DNA from: Sinotaia quadrata
Taxonomy: Eukaryota; Mollusca; Gastropoda; Architaenioglossa; Viviparidae
Length of the DNA: 64,000 nt
Direction: 5' to 3'
NCBI GenBank assembly: GCA_028829895.1
Contig: CM054184.1
Location: 22,175,701-22,239,700, forward strand
This document shows, in pieces, positions 43,538 to 56,887 of the stretch. Numbering within the stretch: position 1 is the first letter of the stretch; every line of letters starts with the position of its first letter. The position numbers were made by a program, and so were the translations under genes. Under the pieces are notes generated by a model. That model had not been told where the DNA came from. It saw only the letters and a program-made list of their open reading frames with translations, and did no database searches.

Positions 43538-45790
43538 GTAAGTTCACAGTGTGATAAGAAACTTGAAGCTGGTCGTCATATAGGTAAATATTCATCTGCC
43601 TGTTGATTCACGAAATAAACGCACACTTTAGAAAGAAACTAAAATATTACGATTTGTCATGTAAGTGAAACTTTTATTGCATTTAAACGTACTTCTACCT
43701 ATATCTATATTCAGTGAAAAAGAACTTAGTGTACCTGTTTGTACGATTCATTCAATGACAAAGAACTTAGTATGTCTATCTGTACGAATCATTCATTATA
43801 AAAGAACTTAGTATACCTGTTTGTACGAAGTGACAAAGAACTTAGTGTGTCTGTTTGTGCGTTTCATTCAGAGACAAAGAACTTAAATGTACCTGTTTGA
43901 ACAATTCATTCAGTGACAAAGAACTTAGTGTGTCTTTTTGTACGATTCATTCAAGAACAAAGAACTTAGTGTACCCATTTGTACGATTAATTCAAAGACA
44001 AAGAACTTAATGTACCTGTTTGTACTATTCTTTCAGTGACAAAGAACTTAGTGTAACCATTTGTACGATTCATTCAATGACAAAGAACTTAATGTACCTG
44101 TTTGTACGATTCATTCAATGACAAAGAACTTAATGTACCTGTTTGTACTATTCTTTCAGTGACAAAGAACTTAGTGTAACCATTTGTACGATTCATTCAA
44201 TGACAAAGAACTTAATGTACCTGTTTGTACGATTCATTCAATGACAAAGAACTTAATGTATCTGTTTGTACTATTCACTGAGGGTGGAAAACTCGTCGTA
44301 CATTTCTCAGCATTATGTTTCCCTTGCCACATTCTATTCTATCTTTTCATGTCTGAATATAAAATTAATAATAACAACCTTATTTCATCCGAGCCATACT
44401 TGTAAAAGAAAATTTATTAAAATCAGGATATCACCAATGTATGTGGATGTAACATGGTTACTTAAATCATAGTTACAGTAACTAATTTGCCATTAGTTGA
44501 TGACTGATAATGACAGAGAGAAAAGAAGTATTTAAATTGCTTGGCCCAAGAAATGTAGTTTAAATACAACAGAAGTGCGTATTAACATTTTAACATTATG
44601 AATACTGCAAATGTTTCTTAATTCCAATTATTCATATTGTGAAAGAATAAAATTTAAATTATCTAAATTCGTCAAAAGTGAGTTTGTAGTTATGACCAAG
44701 TCAAATGTATGCTGCAAAATGCAGAAATATTTCCTTTCTTGCAAAAACAAATAGGATACCATGAATAAAGTGTTCATATAAAAAATGAATGTGATGGGTT
44801 TTTCTCTTATTTGGAATGTGGAAAATAAAATCTCTGACAAAGGAGATGTTGTAATTAGTGAGTTAATGTTAAGGTACGTAGAAAAGATCCAAACCTGACA
44901 TCTTGCAGACTTAAACAAATAATGAATTATTTATCTTAGCAAGAAGCTCTCACAAACTCTGTTTTTTTAATTAAAAAAAATAGAACACAACATGCATACA
45001 AAAACAAGCAAATAAATACAACAAAAATTTGATATACTAAATGCATTTTATTTTGAGCAATGTCGTTTATAGTTAGAATTAAGAGGCAAAACACTCTCTC
45101 ATACTTAATAGACACCTGAGAATGTTGTGTAATAAAGTAATAAAAACACAGATTGAGAGGCCGTATGCTATATCATACATACATCGGTTTACTTTATATA
45201 TATTAAAATCTTGGAGGTACAGATAATAGAGGTATTATAACTTATGAGTAAACTTTGTACAAATACTTGCGACATTATTTTTTTTAAGTAAGTTGTGTAT
45301 TAAATTCACTATATAGGCTATGTTTGTGGTATTAAAACTGTATTAGAGATATCATTACACTGACAGGTTTTCTGGACATGCTAGTGCTATTAATTAAGCA
45401 TAATTATAATCAGTGGAACCGAATGCATTTTAAACTCAAATGGCTCTTTTTGTTTTAAAAATTAGATAAAATACGGAGTTCAAAGGGCTCCCAGTGTGAA
45501 AGTAAGTGACTGGAATAAATCGAATCATAACAGAATGAATTTTATTCATTCATTTGCAGGTATATGTGCGTAAAGCTTAATACCTCTGAATGTTTAATAA
45601 AGTCGTGCAAATGAGACAAACGTGACTTTCATGAAATTATCAATTAATGAATAATTATGAAGGGGAAAATGGAATCACTTGTTGATAAGGTTTAGATAAA
45701 GTACTTATGATTTAAACAAATATAATTAATAGTTATTTAGCTAGCCGATTGGTTGGTTAATAATTATCTATCGTATTCGTTTTATTTCAG
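43538..45790 (+). other. RFX6 last intron
   Basis: A 41-43 bp array occupies 43690-44285. 44286-45790 is AT-rich with no recognised features. Acceptor TTTTATTTCAG. Confidence 0.75.
43690..44285. repeat. 41-43 bp minisatellite, about 14 copies
   Basis: Units of AATGACAAAGAACTTAATGT, ACCTGTTTGTACGATTCATTC. Towards the right a two-unit block is itself duplicated (44020-44110 and 44140-44230). Confidence 0.92.
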
Positions 45791-45924
45791 TTCATCACGG
45801 ATCTCTCGGTGAAGACCTTTTAGGAATGGACGTCACCGGCATGATGGGTACAGAACAGGACATGACGTCATCATACAATGACCCTCGACCTTTACCTTCC
45901 ATTAATACAGTTTTTATGTCATAA
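45791..45924 (+). CDS. RFX6: RFX6 terminal coding exon (13)
   Basis: 134 nt: two bases complete a Val codon, then 43 codons and a TAA stop at 45922-45924. Acceptor TTTTATTTCAG. Encodes HHGSLGEDLLGMDVTGMMGT, EQDMTSSYNDPRPLPSINTV and FMS. The ending PLPSINTVFMS corresponds to SLPPINTVFMG near the very end of vertebrate RFX6, which continues about seven residues further. This confirms both the family and the 3' limit of the coding sequence. Confidence 0.95.
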
Positions 45925-48329
45925 TATCTATATGAATGAATTAACGTTAGCAATGAATAATGTATATTTAAACTTGGATTGCGACAATACTAAAATGTCT
46001 GACCGTTTTATATATATAAAAGATAAAAACTGTGATTGGAAAGTTTGTTATCATTTGAAATTGAAGAAGGTTAGTTTTACTTTCTTAATGGATGAACTTC
46101 AATTGGCAAACAGCAATCTTTTAACAAGTATCTATGCAAAGTAATTTTAAATTCAGTTTAAAATGTTTGTATATATGTGCATGATTGTAAACATTTTTTG
46201 TTATTAATACTTATTGGTGACTATGAAACTTTAGGATGGTACTCTAATAGTTTTATAAAGTTGTTCCCACAAATTATTATTCAGTCAGTTTTGATGCAGA
46301 CACTTGCGTGCGACCTTTGGGTTTGTTTTTTAACCGAGTCTAGTTATTTGTAAAACGGACTAATAGGCAAGTAATAGGCCTTCGTCAGAAAAAGTGCAAA
46401 ATAATACAAAACTTAGCAATCCAATTGTGCAAATAGTTCATATATTGTATAGAGAAAATAACAATATTTTAAAATTATTTTATCTGCCTGAACAACCGGA
46501 GTGGCAAACAGGGATTTACGTCCTCTTGTGCTTGGCTGTTTCGTATCAAGAGTTTGAGAAAAAGAAGAAGAGCAGTTTTATATTCAGTTTCCTTTCACTA
46601 GAAACAGACAGAATGAGGGACGTAAAGAAATGGAGAGAACAGCACAAAACAATGGGTTTTTTTGTTTTGCAATCTTTTATAAAATTCCATTCCATGGCTA
46701 GCAGTCAAGGTGTTTATTGTGTGTGAATTCAGATTTACAGAATAATCTCTGCCTGATTTCACAATGAAAGCAGTTTGTAACTCGGATGGAAACTGTCTCT
46801 TAATATATGTATAAATGTATTTTCATTTCACGAATTGTTTTAACTGTAACAAGAATGAAATGGCAATTTAATCGCTTAATTTATGAGTTGTCGTGTTTCG
46901 TATTTCGGCTACATATTCTTTTTAACGAAAAATCAAATAATAGTTTGTGACTTCTTGTCAAATGCTGTCCTTAATGATTTTTGAAGGCACTGAGTTGAAC
47001 GATTCCACTCCTGGATGGCAGAAGTATATTCTTTTCTCAATATGCAAGGCTGTGCTATTAATGATTTTTTTTTCCTTTTTTCTTTCTTTTTTATGTTTTG
47101 TCTGTGTTCTGTGCCATGGCCAATGATAATATTAATAACAATACTAGGAGAGCTGATCAATATCTGGTCTATACTAAAAATTAAATTTGTTGATTTTAAT
47201 TTTGCATATTGTAGACAGCAGAGAGCTGGTTGAGATCTGGTTTGTACAGGGAAAAAATGTGTTAGACTAGTTGTATGGCTTGTTAGTATAGTTTTCTTTT
47301 AATTTATTTGTGTTGTTGCTGTTGTCGCTGTTGTTATTGTTTGGTTTTTATTGTAAGAAAATAGTTGGTGAGCTGGTTCAGATCTGGTCTGTATAAAACT
47401 TTATCAGTTAATTTTTTATTACAAATAGTGGATTAGTAACAATATTTTTTCACCAATACTATACTAGGTGTTGGTGTTTGAAAGAAACTTTTTATTTGTT
47501 TGTCATAATTTGTGCCTTCAATTCAAAGAAAACTATAAAATGAAAAAAAAAATCATTGTTCACATTTTGTGCTCAGAATGATACAACTTTGTGATTCTAT
47601 TATTTTAGCTACATGTATTGCTTGAATTCAAGCTTAGTTGTGTTTCACAAAAATTAACACCTAATACAGCTGTTTTCATTCTCAATCTCAGTAATATATT
47701 TGTTCAAATATAGACTAAGTTATTTATGTAACTAAAGCATCTGTCAAAACATTATAGCAGTTGCATCTGTCACAAGCTTTAACAACTAATGTCCCTGTAT
47801 TAGTCATCTCTCACTAGATGCATAAATGAAAACTTGGTTAGTTTTGCAAACACAAGCACTTAATACATTTGTTCTTATTATTTCTCATTATATATGTAAA
47901 TACATAAACTGAAGTTAATGTGTATTCAACATTAGACACTAGTGTAAATGTTCTCATTATTGCTCACTACATGTATATATAGACTTAAGTTACACGTTAC
48001 AAACATTTACTGCTGGTGAAAATGTTTTCATTATATCTCATCACATGTATAAATGTCAATTTGGTTACATGTCACACAAATTAGTGACAAATGCATTTGT
48101 TCACCTAGATATATTAATTTGATAAACCGTATTCTAGCAAATGACAAGGGGTCAGTTCTGTATGCTTATCTTTGAATAGTTCATTTTATGAATCTTTTGC
48201 TTAAAATAAATTACTGTTTGTTACTTAGTTTATGTCAAAATGTTGTGTCTAAAAGAAATTATGAAACATTTTATCATTGCTTCTGACTGAAATTTTTACG
48301 GTTATCTATAATTATTATCATATACAATC
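45925..48329 (+). other. Probable RFX6 3' UTR and downstream sequence
   Basis: AT-rich, unspliced-looking. An ATTAAA lies near 47180 and the first canonical AATAAA downstream of the stop is at 48205-48210, about 2.3 kb away; which end is used cannot be told. Frames of 88 codons (45878-46144) and 110 codons (46394-46726) on the + strand have no recognised homology and look incidental. Confidence 0.45.
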
Positions 48330-48580
48330 AGTTGCCTCAAAATGGTATAGTCAGTTTTTTAAATGTTACAGCCAGTTTCTCAAAATGCTACAATCAGTTT
48401 TTGATGGTACAGTCATTTTCCCCAAAACAGTACAGTCAGTTTTCTTTAAATGATAGTCACTTGTTTCAAATTGATTTAATTAGTTGTTTAAATTTTTACA
48501 GTCGATTGTTTCAAATTGATACTGTCAGTCAGTTCAAATTGATACATTCAGATGTTTCAAATCGATACAGGAGTTTATTT
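48330..48580. repeat. About 30-bp degenerate tandem repeat
   Basis: Copies of CAGTCAGTTTYTCAAAATGG/TACA-type sequence, drifting to TTTCAAATTGATACAGTCAG. Confidence 0.7.
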
Positions 48581-50088
48581 TATTATGCTTCTTGTACAAT
48601 TAAGTATTTTCGTAAACTTCCTAAAGTGATATGCAAAATGTAGTAAATCTGAAATGAATGCTACCTGTCTGATTGTCTTAAAAACCAAACCAAAAGCAGT
48701 TTACTTTCATCTCATGCTTTCATTCAAGAGAATTAACTCTAAAGATTTATAATTGCATGTAAACGAGCATGTAAAATCAGTAAGGTATCAACATTATTAG
48801 AGCTGGTTTTATGCAATATTAGCAATGGTGTCTACCCTATTACTGCTTATTTCAGATGCAATAATGGCAAAGTGAGAATAACATACATAGAAGTGAAACA
48901 TTTTTACATTAGATGTGGATATCTGAGTGAGATACAGGAGTATTATGTAAACAGTTTGGATACCTGAGAAGGATGTATAAAGTGTGAATAACTGAGTGAG
49001 ATACTTGATAATGATGCATAAAGTGTGGATATCTAAGTGAGATACCTGAGAATGATGAAATTTGGGTATCTGAGTGAGAAACTTAGTTATGCTGACAGAA
49101 TATGATATGTGGGTGTGTTGCATACAATATGGATTAGTTTCACAGATTCAATCTATCAGTAACATAAACTTTTAATGTGGACATGTTGTCTAAGAAAATT
49201 ATGTGCACGTTATACAACATAAGTAACTGGCTGATGTGTGCACTTTATATAATATGGATGTGTTACTGATACATGTGATGAAACAAAAATAGATATCTGA
49301 CTGACAATGAAAATCAAATAAATAAAAACAAGAAGTGCTTCATAAAACAGATATTAGAAGAATAATGTGCTACATAACATACAACTATTTTTAATGCAAA
49401 TGTGTTCCATAAAACAATGATCACTAAAACACATCAGGAAATATACAACAACCTACTAACAAAATGAGATGTGCAAAAAAAATTATTTTTTCCCATAGAA
49501 TATAGCATTAAAAGAATGACAAGAGTGATGCATGATTTTTGATATGTGATACAATTGTGCTTGGTATGTGATTTCAACAAATGTGGTGATTGATATGTGA
49601 TTTTTATGAGATTAATGTGCCTCGTTCATAAATCTGGATTTCACAAAATGTATTATGCCTAAAATTGAAATAAGTTGAGTTTAGAGACCAGCAATGAAAT
49701 GTCACTTCATCTGCTAAGAGTGCTACTCTTCGGTTAAATGTTTCCAAGGTAAGTCACTGGACATTTAACAAAATGAGTTTACTTTTATTTAGTGACTGTG
49801 AATGTTTGCAAAGTATTTCAAATGCAGACAAGAGTATGACAACAAAGTTGTTAATAGTAGTCAAGAATAAGGACAAAGTTATGAGCAGTCAATAACAGGA
49901 AAGAGCTTGTGAAAGAAGTTGTTAAGAACAGACAAGAATTTGAGAACAAAGCCGTTATAAGAATTGAAACAGCATGAGAACAAAGAACGTGAGAAAAGTC
50001 AAGAATATGAATTTACACAAGAATAAAATCGCTAATAAAGCTATAAAAGTGCTGCTAGCATTACATAATTAAGGTAGTTTGTTAATGA
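48581..50088. other. Intergenic AT-rich DNA
   Basis: A degenerate repeat (GTGTGGATATCTGAGTGAGA, TACTTGAGAATGATG) lies at 48890-49110. The remainder shows scattered CATAAAACA-like and GTCAAGAATA-like motifs and no gene. Confidence 0.55.
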
Positions 50089-50096
50089 CTTTAAAC
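50089..50096. repeat. hAT target-site duplication, left copy
   Basis: CTTTAAAC immediately before TAGGGCTG; identical to 52270-52277. Confidence 0.95.
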
Positions 50097-50245
50097 TAGG
50101 GCTGTTAACGATTAATGATTTCTTTGCCGATTAATCTTACAACAATTAACGATTAATTAATAGATTTAAAAAAAACAATTAAATTGATAACAAAATGACA
50201 CTCGAATTTAATCCTGCTGTTACCGTTATTGTTCAGTTCACTCAG

Positions 50246-52111
50246 TCACTCCATAGATTTCGACCAGCCTTTTAAGTTGACTAATTTCTTCACACTGTCA
50301 GAAGTTAACGATGCATGCATTTTATTCACAATATAACCGGATGTGCTGAACAGTCTCACATGGAACAGATGTGGCAGGTATGCATAATAGTGTAGGAACA
50401 AAATATGCCAATTTCGGAAAACGACAGGCATAAACTTTCTACCAGAGCAGAGGTTCTTGTGACTCCGGAATTTTTGGTTCTTCTCTGTACTTCTGCAATT
50501 CACTGTCAACAATGGAACCCACAGTCATGTCGTCTCTAAACTCAGATTCTGAATCATTACAAGTCAGCATCATTCGTGGTTTCTTTTGTGATGGCTCCGG
50601 TTCTGCACTTTCACTGTTTTCATCACTTTTTTGCTCATTTGCATCAGTCTGCTTATTACAATACTGTTCAACTGCACAACGAAATAAACTACCACACATC
50701 CTCTCTCGACTCTTATGCTCTTCAGACTTTTAACCGCGAGTGCCGTTGACGCTTTCAAGATGTCGAATGATTTCATATTCTCAACTCTGCTTTGAAAGTC
50801 ATTAAGTGCTGCCGCTTTGAAGCGTGCTACGTAACCAGCGTCATCATCATTAACATTCAAACTCTTCGCTATAGTCGTCAACAGTGGTAGCACACAGCTG
50901 CAAGTAACGTATTTTTCATCATCAAGGAATTCTGTTGCCTGCGCAAATATCTCCCAAACTGAAACATATTTCTCCATCTTCTCCCAATCATTTTCGGTCA
51001 ACTCGGGTCTAGAATAATTACGAGGATGATACTAGGATAATAATGTCATTCTTTGCTAGCATTTAATAAGTACTAGTAGTCTGACTAGCATTAAGTAAGT
51101 ACTGTTCCAACGAGTAGGAACATCCTGCTGCAACTTTCTAAGTGGTTCTGGTTCCCAGCTTGCTCATGGCACACTTGAAGTTCATGTGTGTTTGCAGCAC
51201 TGTTTGAAGTGGCCTACTAGTTTTCTGCGTTTTGAGAACAGTTTCAGTGTCTGCAATCTTAAGTCCATGTAACACACTTAGTTGCAAACAGTGAGCAATA
51301 CATGGTATGTGATGAAATGGTGTCTTCGCTACCACAGCAACCATATTACGAGCACTATCGGTAACAATGGCTTGCAACTTGTCAGTAACTGCCATTCTAC
51401 CGCCAGTTTATGTAAATTTCAGCAACGTTTCCTGCTAAATGACGTTCCGTTACTCCAATACAGTCCAATGTAACTGAATGTAGTGACCAATCGCTGTCAA
51501 TCCAATGTGCTGTTACACCGCAATAGGACTTATTTCCGAGAGAGGTCCAAAAGTCACAATTGCAATTGCACTGGCTCTGCTGACCTTAACTTTCAGTCCA
51601 AGGCTTTTCTCTTGAAACATTCTATCAATAATGCGTTATATTTTGTCTGGTGGGCAACTTGTATTTATCATTCTGAAGTGCGACGCGTAACACTGTTGAA
51701 GACCAGAATCATTAACTACGGATATTGGTAGACAATCCAATGGGCAAATACTATTTGTAATATCAGTTTGGAGCTTAGCACTAAATCGCTTGTCATGCTT
51801 AAAGATGTTTGCTTCGTGTTTTCTACTTGTCCACCATCACTCTTCGACAACAAGGTGTTATATTTTGCCGGATGTGTATGCTGTAAATGGTATGTCATCG
51901 ACAACAACGTGTTATATTTTGCCGGATGTGTATGCTGTAAATGGTATGTCATCGACGTATTTGAGCCATAAAAGACGAAGACTTTTATCACAGTGAAAAC
52001 AGTTTACCTTCTCACCATTAATAACTTTGTTGTAATCGTCTACTTTAAAACCAGAATGGTCACGCAATTAACTTTAACCGGTTTATAATCTTTCATCTTA
52101 GATTCAGCCAT
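50246..52111 (-). pseudogene. hAT transposase with BED zinc finger (broken)
   Basis: Starts at the ATG at 52109-52111 (MAESKMKDYKPVKVN). Then come a BED-type finger (VNCFHCDKS with the later THLQHTH-like pair read as MTYHLQHTHPAKY), LQAIVTDSARNMV (catalytic-core Asp region), PCIAHCLQLSV, KLQQDVPTRWNSTYLML (hAT RW block) and MTENDWEKMEKYVSVWEIFA, and the C-terminal dimerisation block FSTSGYIVNKMHASLTSDSV ending at 50246. Reading it requires several frame changes, and stops occur after the finger, so it makes no active transposase. Confidence 0.92.
51855..51962 (-). repeat. 54-bp in-frame duplication inside the hAT BED finger
   Basis: GTGTTATATTTTGCCGGATG and the following 34 bases occur twice, starting at 51855 and 51909. 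Each copy encodes SMTYHLQHTHPAKYNTLL, the His-bearing half of the zinc finger. Confidence 0.92.
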
Positions 52112-52269
52112 TTTGGCAGTAAAAATTAATAAATAAAACCTTCCGTGCAACTAAATATCAGCATTGCTTCAGTAAGTAAGCAAAAAAATTAGTTGAAATT
52201 TAATCTTCATGAAATAAATTAATCAATAAAATTTCTTAGCGATTAATCGGAAGATAATGGGCAGCCCTA

Positions 52270-52277
52270 CTTTAAAC
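52270..52277. repeat. hAT target-site duplication, right copy
   Basis: CTTTAAAC immediately after CAGCCCTA; identical to 50089-50096. Confidence 0.95.
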
Positions 52278-52439
52278 CAGTTGAGGTCTTCTTAAAAATC
52301 ATTGATCTCCCTGAGATTTAGAAAATATACACACCCAGGAAAGATTTTGGAGCAACAATCAATTTGTTTAATGCAGAAATATGGTTAATAAGTGCAAGAA
52401 ACAGTTTGTTTATTCGATTAAAGGCCACATTGCTTCACT

Positions 52440-52910
52440 TGCAAATGAGACAATAAGTGGGTCTATCCTAAATATGTTGTTGGCCTGAAAATCATATTAT
52501 TGCATGTACAATGAAAATAAGTAGGTCTATCCTAAATATTCTGTTGGCCTGAAAATCAAATTATCATATGAATGACAATAAGTAGGCCTATCTTAAATAT
52601 GTTGTTGGGCTGAAAATCATGTTATTCTATGTACAATGACAATAAGTAGGCCTATCTTAAATATATTTTTGGGCTACAAATCATATTATTCCATGTACAA
52701 TAAGTAGGCCTATCTTTTTAAATATATTTTGGGGCTGAAAATCATATTATTCCATGTACAATGACAATAAGTAGACCTATCTTAAATATATTTTGGGGCT
52801 GAAGAATATATTCTATGTACAATGAAAATAAATTTTATACCTATCTTAAATATATTGTTGGACTGAAAATTATATTCCTTCACAATGAGATATACATAGG
52901 CCTATAGAAA
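52440..52910. repeat. About 60-bp tandem repeat, 7-8 copies
   Basis: Units of CAATGACAATAAGTAGGCCT, ATCTTAAATATGTTGTTGGG and CTGAAAATCATATTATTCCA. Confidence 0.88.
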
Positions 52911-55900
52911 CGTGGACACATTATTCATGCAGAAGTATGGTTGCTCTTGGTCTCTATTGTAGATATCAAATATTTGACTTTACTGATTCTTTAAGTTTAA
53001 AATAGTAAGTGTAAGAATGATTTTGTATGGAGAGGTAGTTATAGAATATTACACAGAAAAATGTACCTTATAAAAAATATAAAAGACAAACAAATTTGCT
53101 ATTCTTGCGATGTTCATGGTCTACTGGCATAGATTTTGTTTTGTCTTTGGACAAGATTGATATGAACTTGTGTTATTTTTTGACAAGATTGACAAATAAT
53201 ATATTTACAAGATGGCTGTAAAACTTGGGGGGCGGGGGATGTTACTAACTTGTCAACAGAGAAAATTCCACTTTACTACCTGAAAACTAAATAAAAGTGA
53301 AGATACTAACTTAACAAAGTTATGATAATAACAAACATACTATCATAAAACCCCATCTCCCAAATTGTTCAAAACTGATTTATTAAATAAAAGCAGGCCT
53401 AGAAATGTTAATGTTTCTGGAATAATTGTACATTTTGATAATTATTTATAGGGGATAATATCACACTCAGCAACATGATTATACACTCAAAGCCATCATG
53501 GACAGATTATAGTTATTTATAGACAAGTGACTTCATTCGCAGTGACAGTCAGTTACACTTATGGACAGATTATAGTCTTTTTTATAAATTTCACTCACAA
53601 TGACAGTCCTATACACTTACAGCCATCAAGGGCAGATTGTAGTTATTTATAAATAAGTGATTTACCTTGCAATGACATCCTACCCACTTAGTCATCACGA
53701 ACAGATTATAGGTATTCAAAATTCAAGAAACAAAAACCTATATTCTTTCTTAAGTGCAAAAAAAAATATAATTGAGCAAAATACCACTGACAGATTATAG
53801 TTATACAAAATTCAAGAAGCAAAACCCTATATTGTTTATTTAAGTGCAAACAAAATTATAACTGAACAAAATACTAATAATTATGTGTTTATTACAAATA
53901 TCATTTAACAGATCCCTTTTTTAACAATCTAATTTGCCCACACTCCATTTTTTGGTGTGAAAATAGATTTTTAATATTGTGACGTAAATATAAAAATTGT
54001 AACTTTGTGAATATATATATTTTTAACATTGTGACACATGTGAATATAGAACTGTTTTACTTTGTGACAAATGTGAATATAGAGATGTTTAATATCATGA
54101 CAGCCACTACAATATGATTATGTGCAAAAACTGAAATTCAAAGAAAATAAAAATTGAACTAATGTGTTCAAGTTTGTTCAGATTTGTCTTAGTGCAAAAA
54201 TAGAAAATGTCGGTGTTTGAGTTTATAGGGAGAAAGTGTTTTTGTGAAACCCAAACATGAAATTTCAGGTGTCATTATGAAAAGTCGTTGCATTAGACAT
54301 TTACATTTGTTCCCTTATAAAGAATTATTTTTTGTGAAAGGATATATATACATACACACAGTTTGACCTGTATGGGGGGGGGGGAGATAAACAAATTAGT
54401 TATCATTGACAAAGTGTTAATCCAGTAAATCAATTAATTATGAGGTAAGTCTTTTCTGTATTCATTTGTTAGCATATTCTTTTTCTGCTTAAACAGTATT
54501 TGTTTTGACTAGTGGAGTATTCATACATATTCAAGTCATATATGTATGTTTAATCGTAATGTGCACAGTTTAGTACATGTATTACCTTTGTACATCTCTG
54601 AGCAGGAGGGAGGGGGTCTGTTGCTTGTGTTCAGTCTAAAGCACACTAGCTGGCAGCAGCGGGGGAGGGGGGGGGCGAGAGAGAGAGCTAACACCTAGAT
54701 GCATCTGTGGTAAAATATTACAAATCAGAATAAATGGCCCACTTCTGGAGCCCCCATTCTACATTCGGACTTCCTATCTTTGGTAAATCCGCCCAGAATA
54801 GATCAGTTCAGTATAAAGGTCTAATTGCAGTGAATTCTGCTCTGCACCGAATCATTTGCTTTGCATTTGGAGCTTCACAAGTGAAATCTAGGATACAAAC
54901 TAATTTGAGTGATATATTTTGTATTTAAATCCTTTATTTTCTTTCCATTTTCATATTTGACTATTTATTTCTCTTTGCAAGGTCTCAGGTTAAAATAGAT
55001 GGTCAACACCGATTGTGTCAGTGATCCAAAACTATCTTCTAATCAAGGAATTGTTGGCAAAGTATAGTTATCTCATTAATCTGAAAGGAATGGTTAAGGC
55101 CTTTGAAAGAATTCAGATTTGTTTATTTAATAAAGAAAAAACTTGAAAGGAATGGACATACAATGTTTTGAGGATTGGCTAGCGGGTTACTATTTGAGTA
55201 CTTTTCCAGACTTCTGCTTGCAAACTATTATTTCATACATTTATTTTGAGAAATTTGCATGTCTGAATACAAAAATTAATTTCTAGGAACCAAAAGGAAT
55301 GCTGGAAAACAGATTTAAAGAAAAACTGAATCATGATTTCAAATGACTGTCCTTTTTACAAGTAATTTTACCTGGAAATATGTATTAAATATAAGCCAGC
55401 ATTTTTCTTTTATTATCTTTTAGGTTGTAATTTCATTCATAATTTTAAATGAATGAAATCACATTGTGGCCCACGTCACACCAATAAAGTATATCTATTT
55501 GGATATTAAATGCAATACTGAATTATAAACACTCCCTAATTTCATATAAGTAATGGTATTGATATGACACTTTCAGTTAGCAGACTAATTTAATTAGCTT
55601 TTAAAATAATAAAATATTAGACTTACCACAAAAAATGTTTCACACTTGACAGAATATGCATTTTTTCCTAAACTTAATGCAAATTTTCCACATGCAACAT
55701 ATAAAGAGGAAATAAGAAGCACGATTTTGAATTGTGACCGGTTCTGCCAAGGATATAAGAAATACCATAACAATAAACTTGCCGCTGACCATGATTTGTT
55801 GTCTAGGGAGGGCAAGTTTAGCCCATAGCAATATATATTGGGGTCAGTTTCTCACTTCTAGAACAGAATATACAAAAATAATACTGACGTGTAAACTGGC

Positions 55901-56887
55901 ATTACAATCCAGCTAATTTAAATAATTGCTCTTAATATCATACTGTTCTTTTTTAATTTATTTATATTGTGCATTCACTGTTATACTACCAGAAAACGTT
56001 CCAGGAATACGTTTTGTCATGCTGTCCTAAGGAATTGTCACTTTGCCTGTATCTGTATTCAGTGTTCCAGACATCAGGTGGTGACTCTTGAAGAGTAAAT
56101 GCTTCACAATGGTCATTATCACTGTCTATCAATACTCATTAATAAATAATTCACTATAAAGCTATTATTGTTGGTCATGCAGAATGAAACATGCAAGGTT
56201 AAAAATAAGTTTTTCCTTGCCTGAAATAGCATTACAAACTGATAACTGAAATGATAATTTATACTTCGTACTTGCCCACCCAACTGCCCAACACACTAGG
56301 GCAAAATAACATATAATAGCATGAAATTAAGGTGGAATAATGCATGTGTGAATGTCAATGCTCATCTTTGGTATTAAATTAATAATACCCATGTGGCATT
56401 TCAATTTCAGCTCAATTTAATAATTAGGGAGATCTAAGTATGGATAACATAATTGGAAATAAGATTTAATTATAGTTTAAACATAGAAGTTCTTTATGTG
56501 GTTTTAATTATAAAAAATGATTCTGCATTCATTATATAAAACAGTATTCTTATGTAAAAAGTTTATAATCAGTTTTTCGAGCAATGTTTGTTTGCATAAA
56601 ATACTGTACCTTCTTCTTCGTTACATTCACTTCTTTTCCCCACAGGAATTGCATGGAAACTTTTCATCTTGATCTCAGTTTCTGTAGAGATCCTGTGGGG
56701 CCTTCCTCCTTACTCTGTTATTCTAGGAGGGTAGTACTGTTCCAAAAAAAAAAAAGTTGTGGAAGAGTTATGGAAGTAGTTTTCCAATTGTCTGTCATTG
56801 TTTACAGTTTACTTACATGTTTTTTTAGTGTTTCAATGATTGTACGCATTGTTTTTCCTAGGAATTGTGTTAATATATGTATAGAAA
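52911..56887. other. Intergenic AT-rich DNA with small repeats
   Basis: Degenerate repeats of GACAGATTATAGTTATTTAT and ATTCAAGAA(A/G)CAAAA lie at 53480-53880, GTGACAAATGTGAATATAGA at 53970-54100, and G-runs at 53228-53240, 54374-54384 and 54660-54675. Short chance frames (54734-54928, 55646-55916) show nothing known. 56640-56760 includes an A12 run. Confidence 0.5.

Larger units (their letters stand above)
13503..45924 (+). other. RFX6: RFX6-type transcription factor gene, 3' part (13 coding exons)
   Basis: Thirteen GT/AG-bounded exons join in consistent phase into 655 codons plus a stop. They cover the region after the winged-helix DNA-binding domain: the B/C-type helical region, the dimerisation (D) domain, and a long Ser/Pro/His/Tyr-rich tail. 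In vertebrates RFX6 is a nuclear X-box-binding regulator needed for endocrine pancreas and gut endocrine cell fate (established knowledge); the role in this animal is inferred. The family is decided by residues shared with RFX6 but not RFX1-4, such as [22 protein letters not shown] and the C-terminal PSINTVFM. Exon lengths are 78, 114, 50, 160, 136, 95, 118, 120, 206, 163, 324, 270 and 134 nt. Exons encoding the N-terminus and DNA-binding domain must lie upstream of the window or were missed. Confidence 0.93.
50097..52269 (-). mobile_element. Complete hAT-superfamily DNA transposon, decayed
   Basis: 2173 bp bounded by inverted termini TAGGGCTG and CAGCCCTA, each followed internally by a GATTAATCG-like subterminal motif, and flanked by the perfect 8-bp duplication CTTTAAAC. 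Eight-base duplications and a TAGGGNTG end are typical of hAT elements (established knowledge). It carries one minus-strand transposase gene with a BED finger, broken by frame changes and stops. The whole element is present, so this is an old single insertion downstream of RFX6. Confidence 0.95.

Noticed and set aside
46394..46726. 110-codon + frame downstream of RFX6
   Set aside because: No recognised homology, weak composition, lies in the probable 3' UTR.
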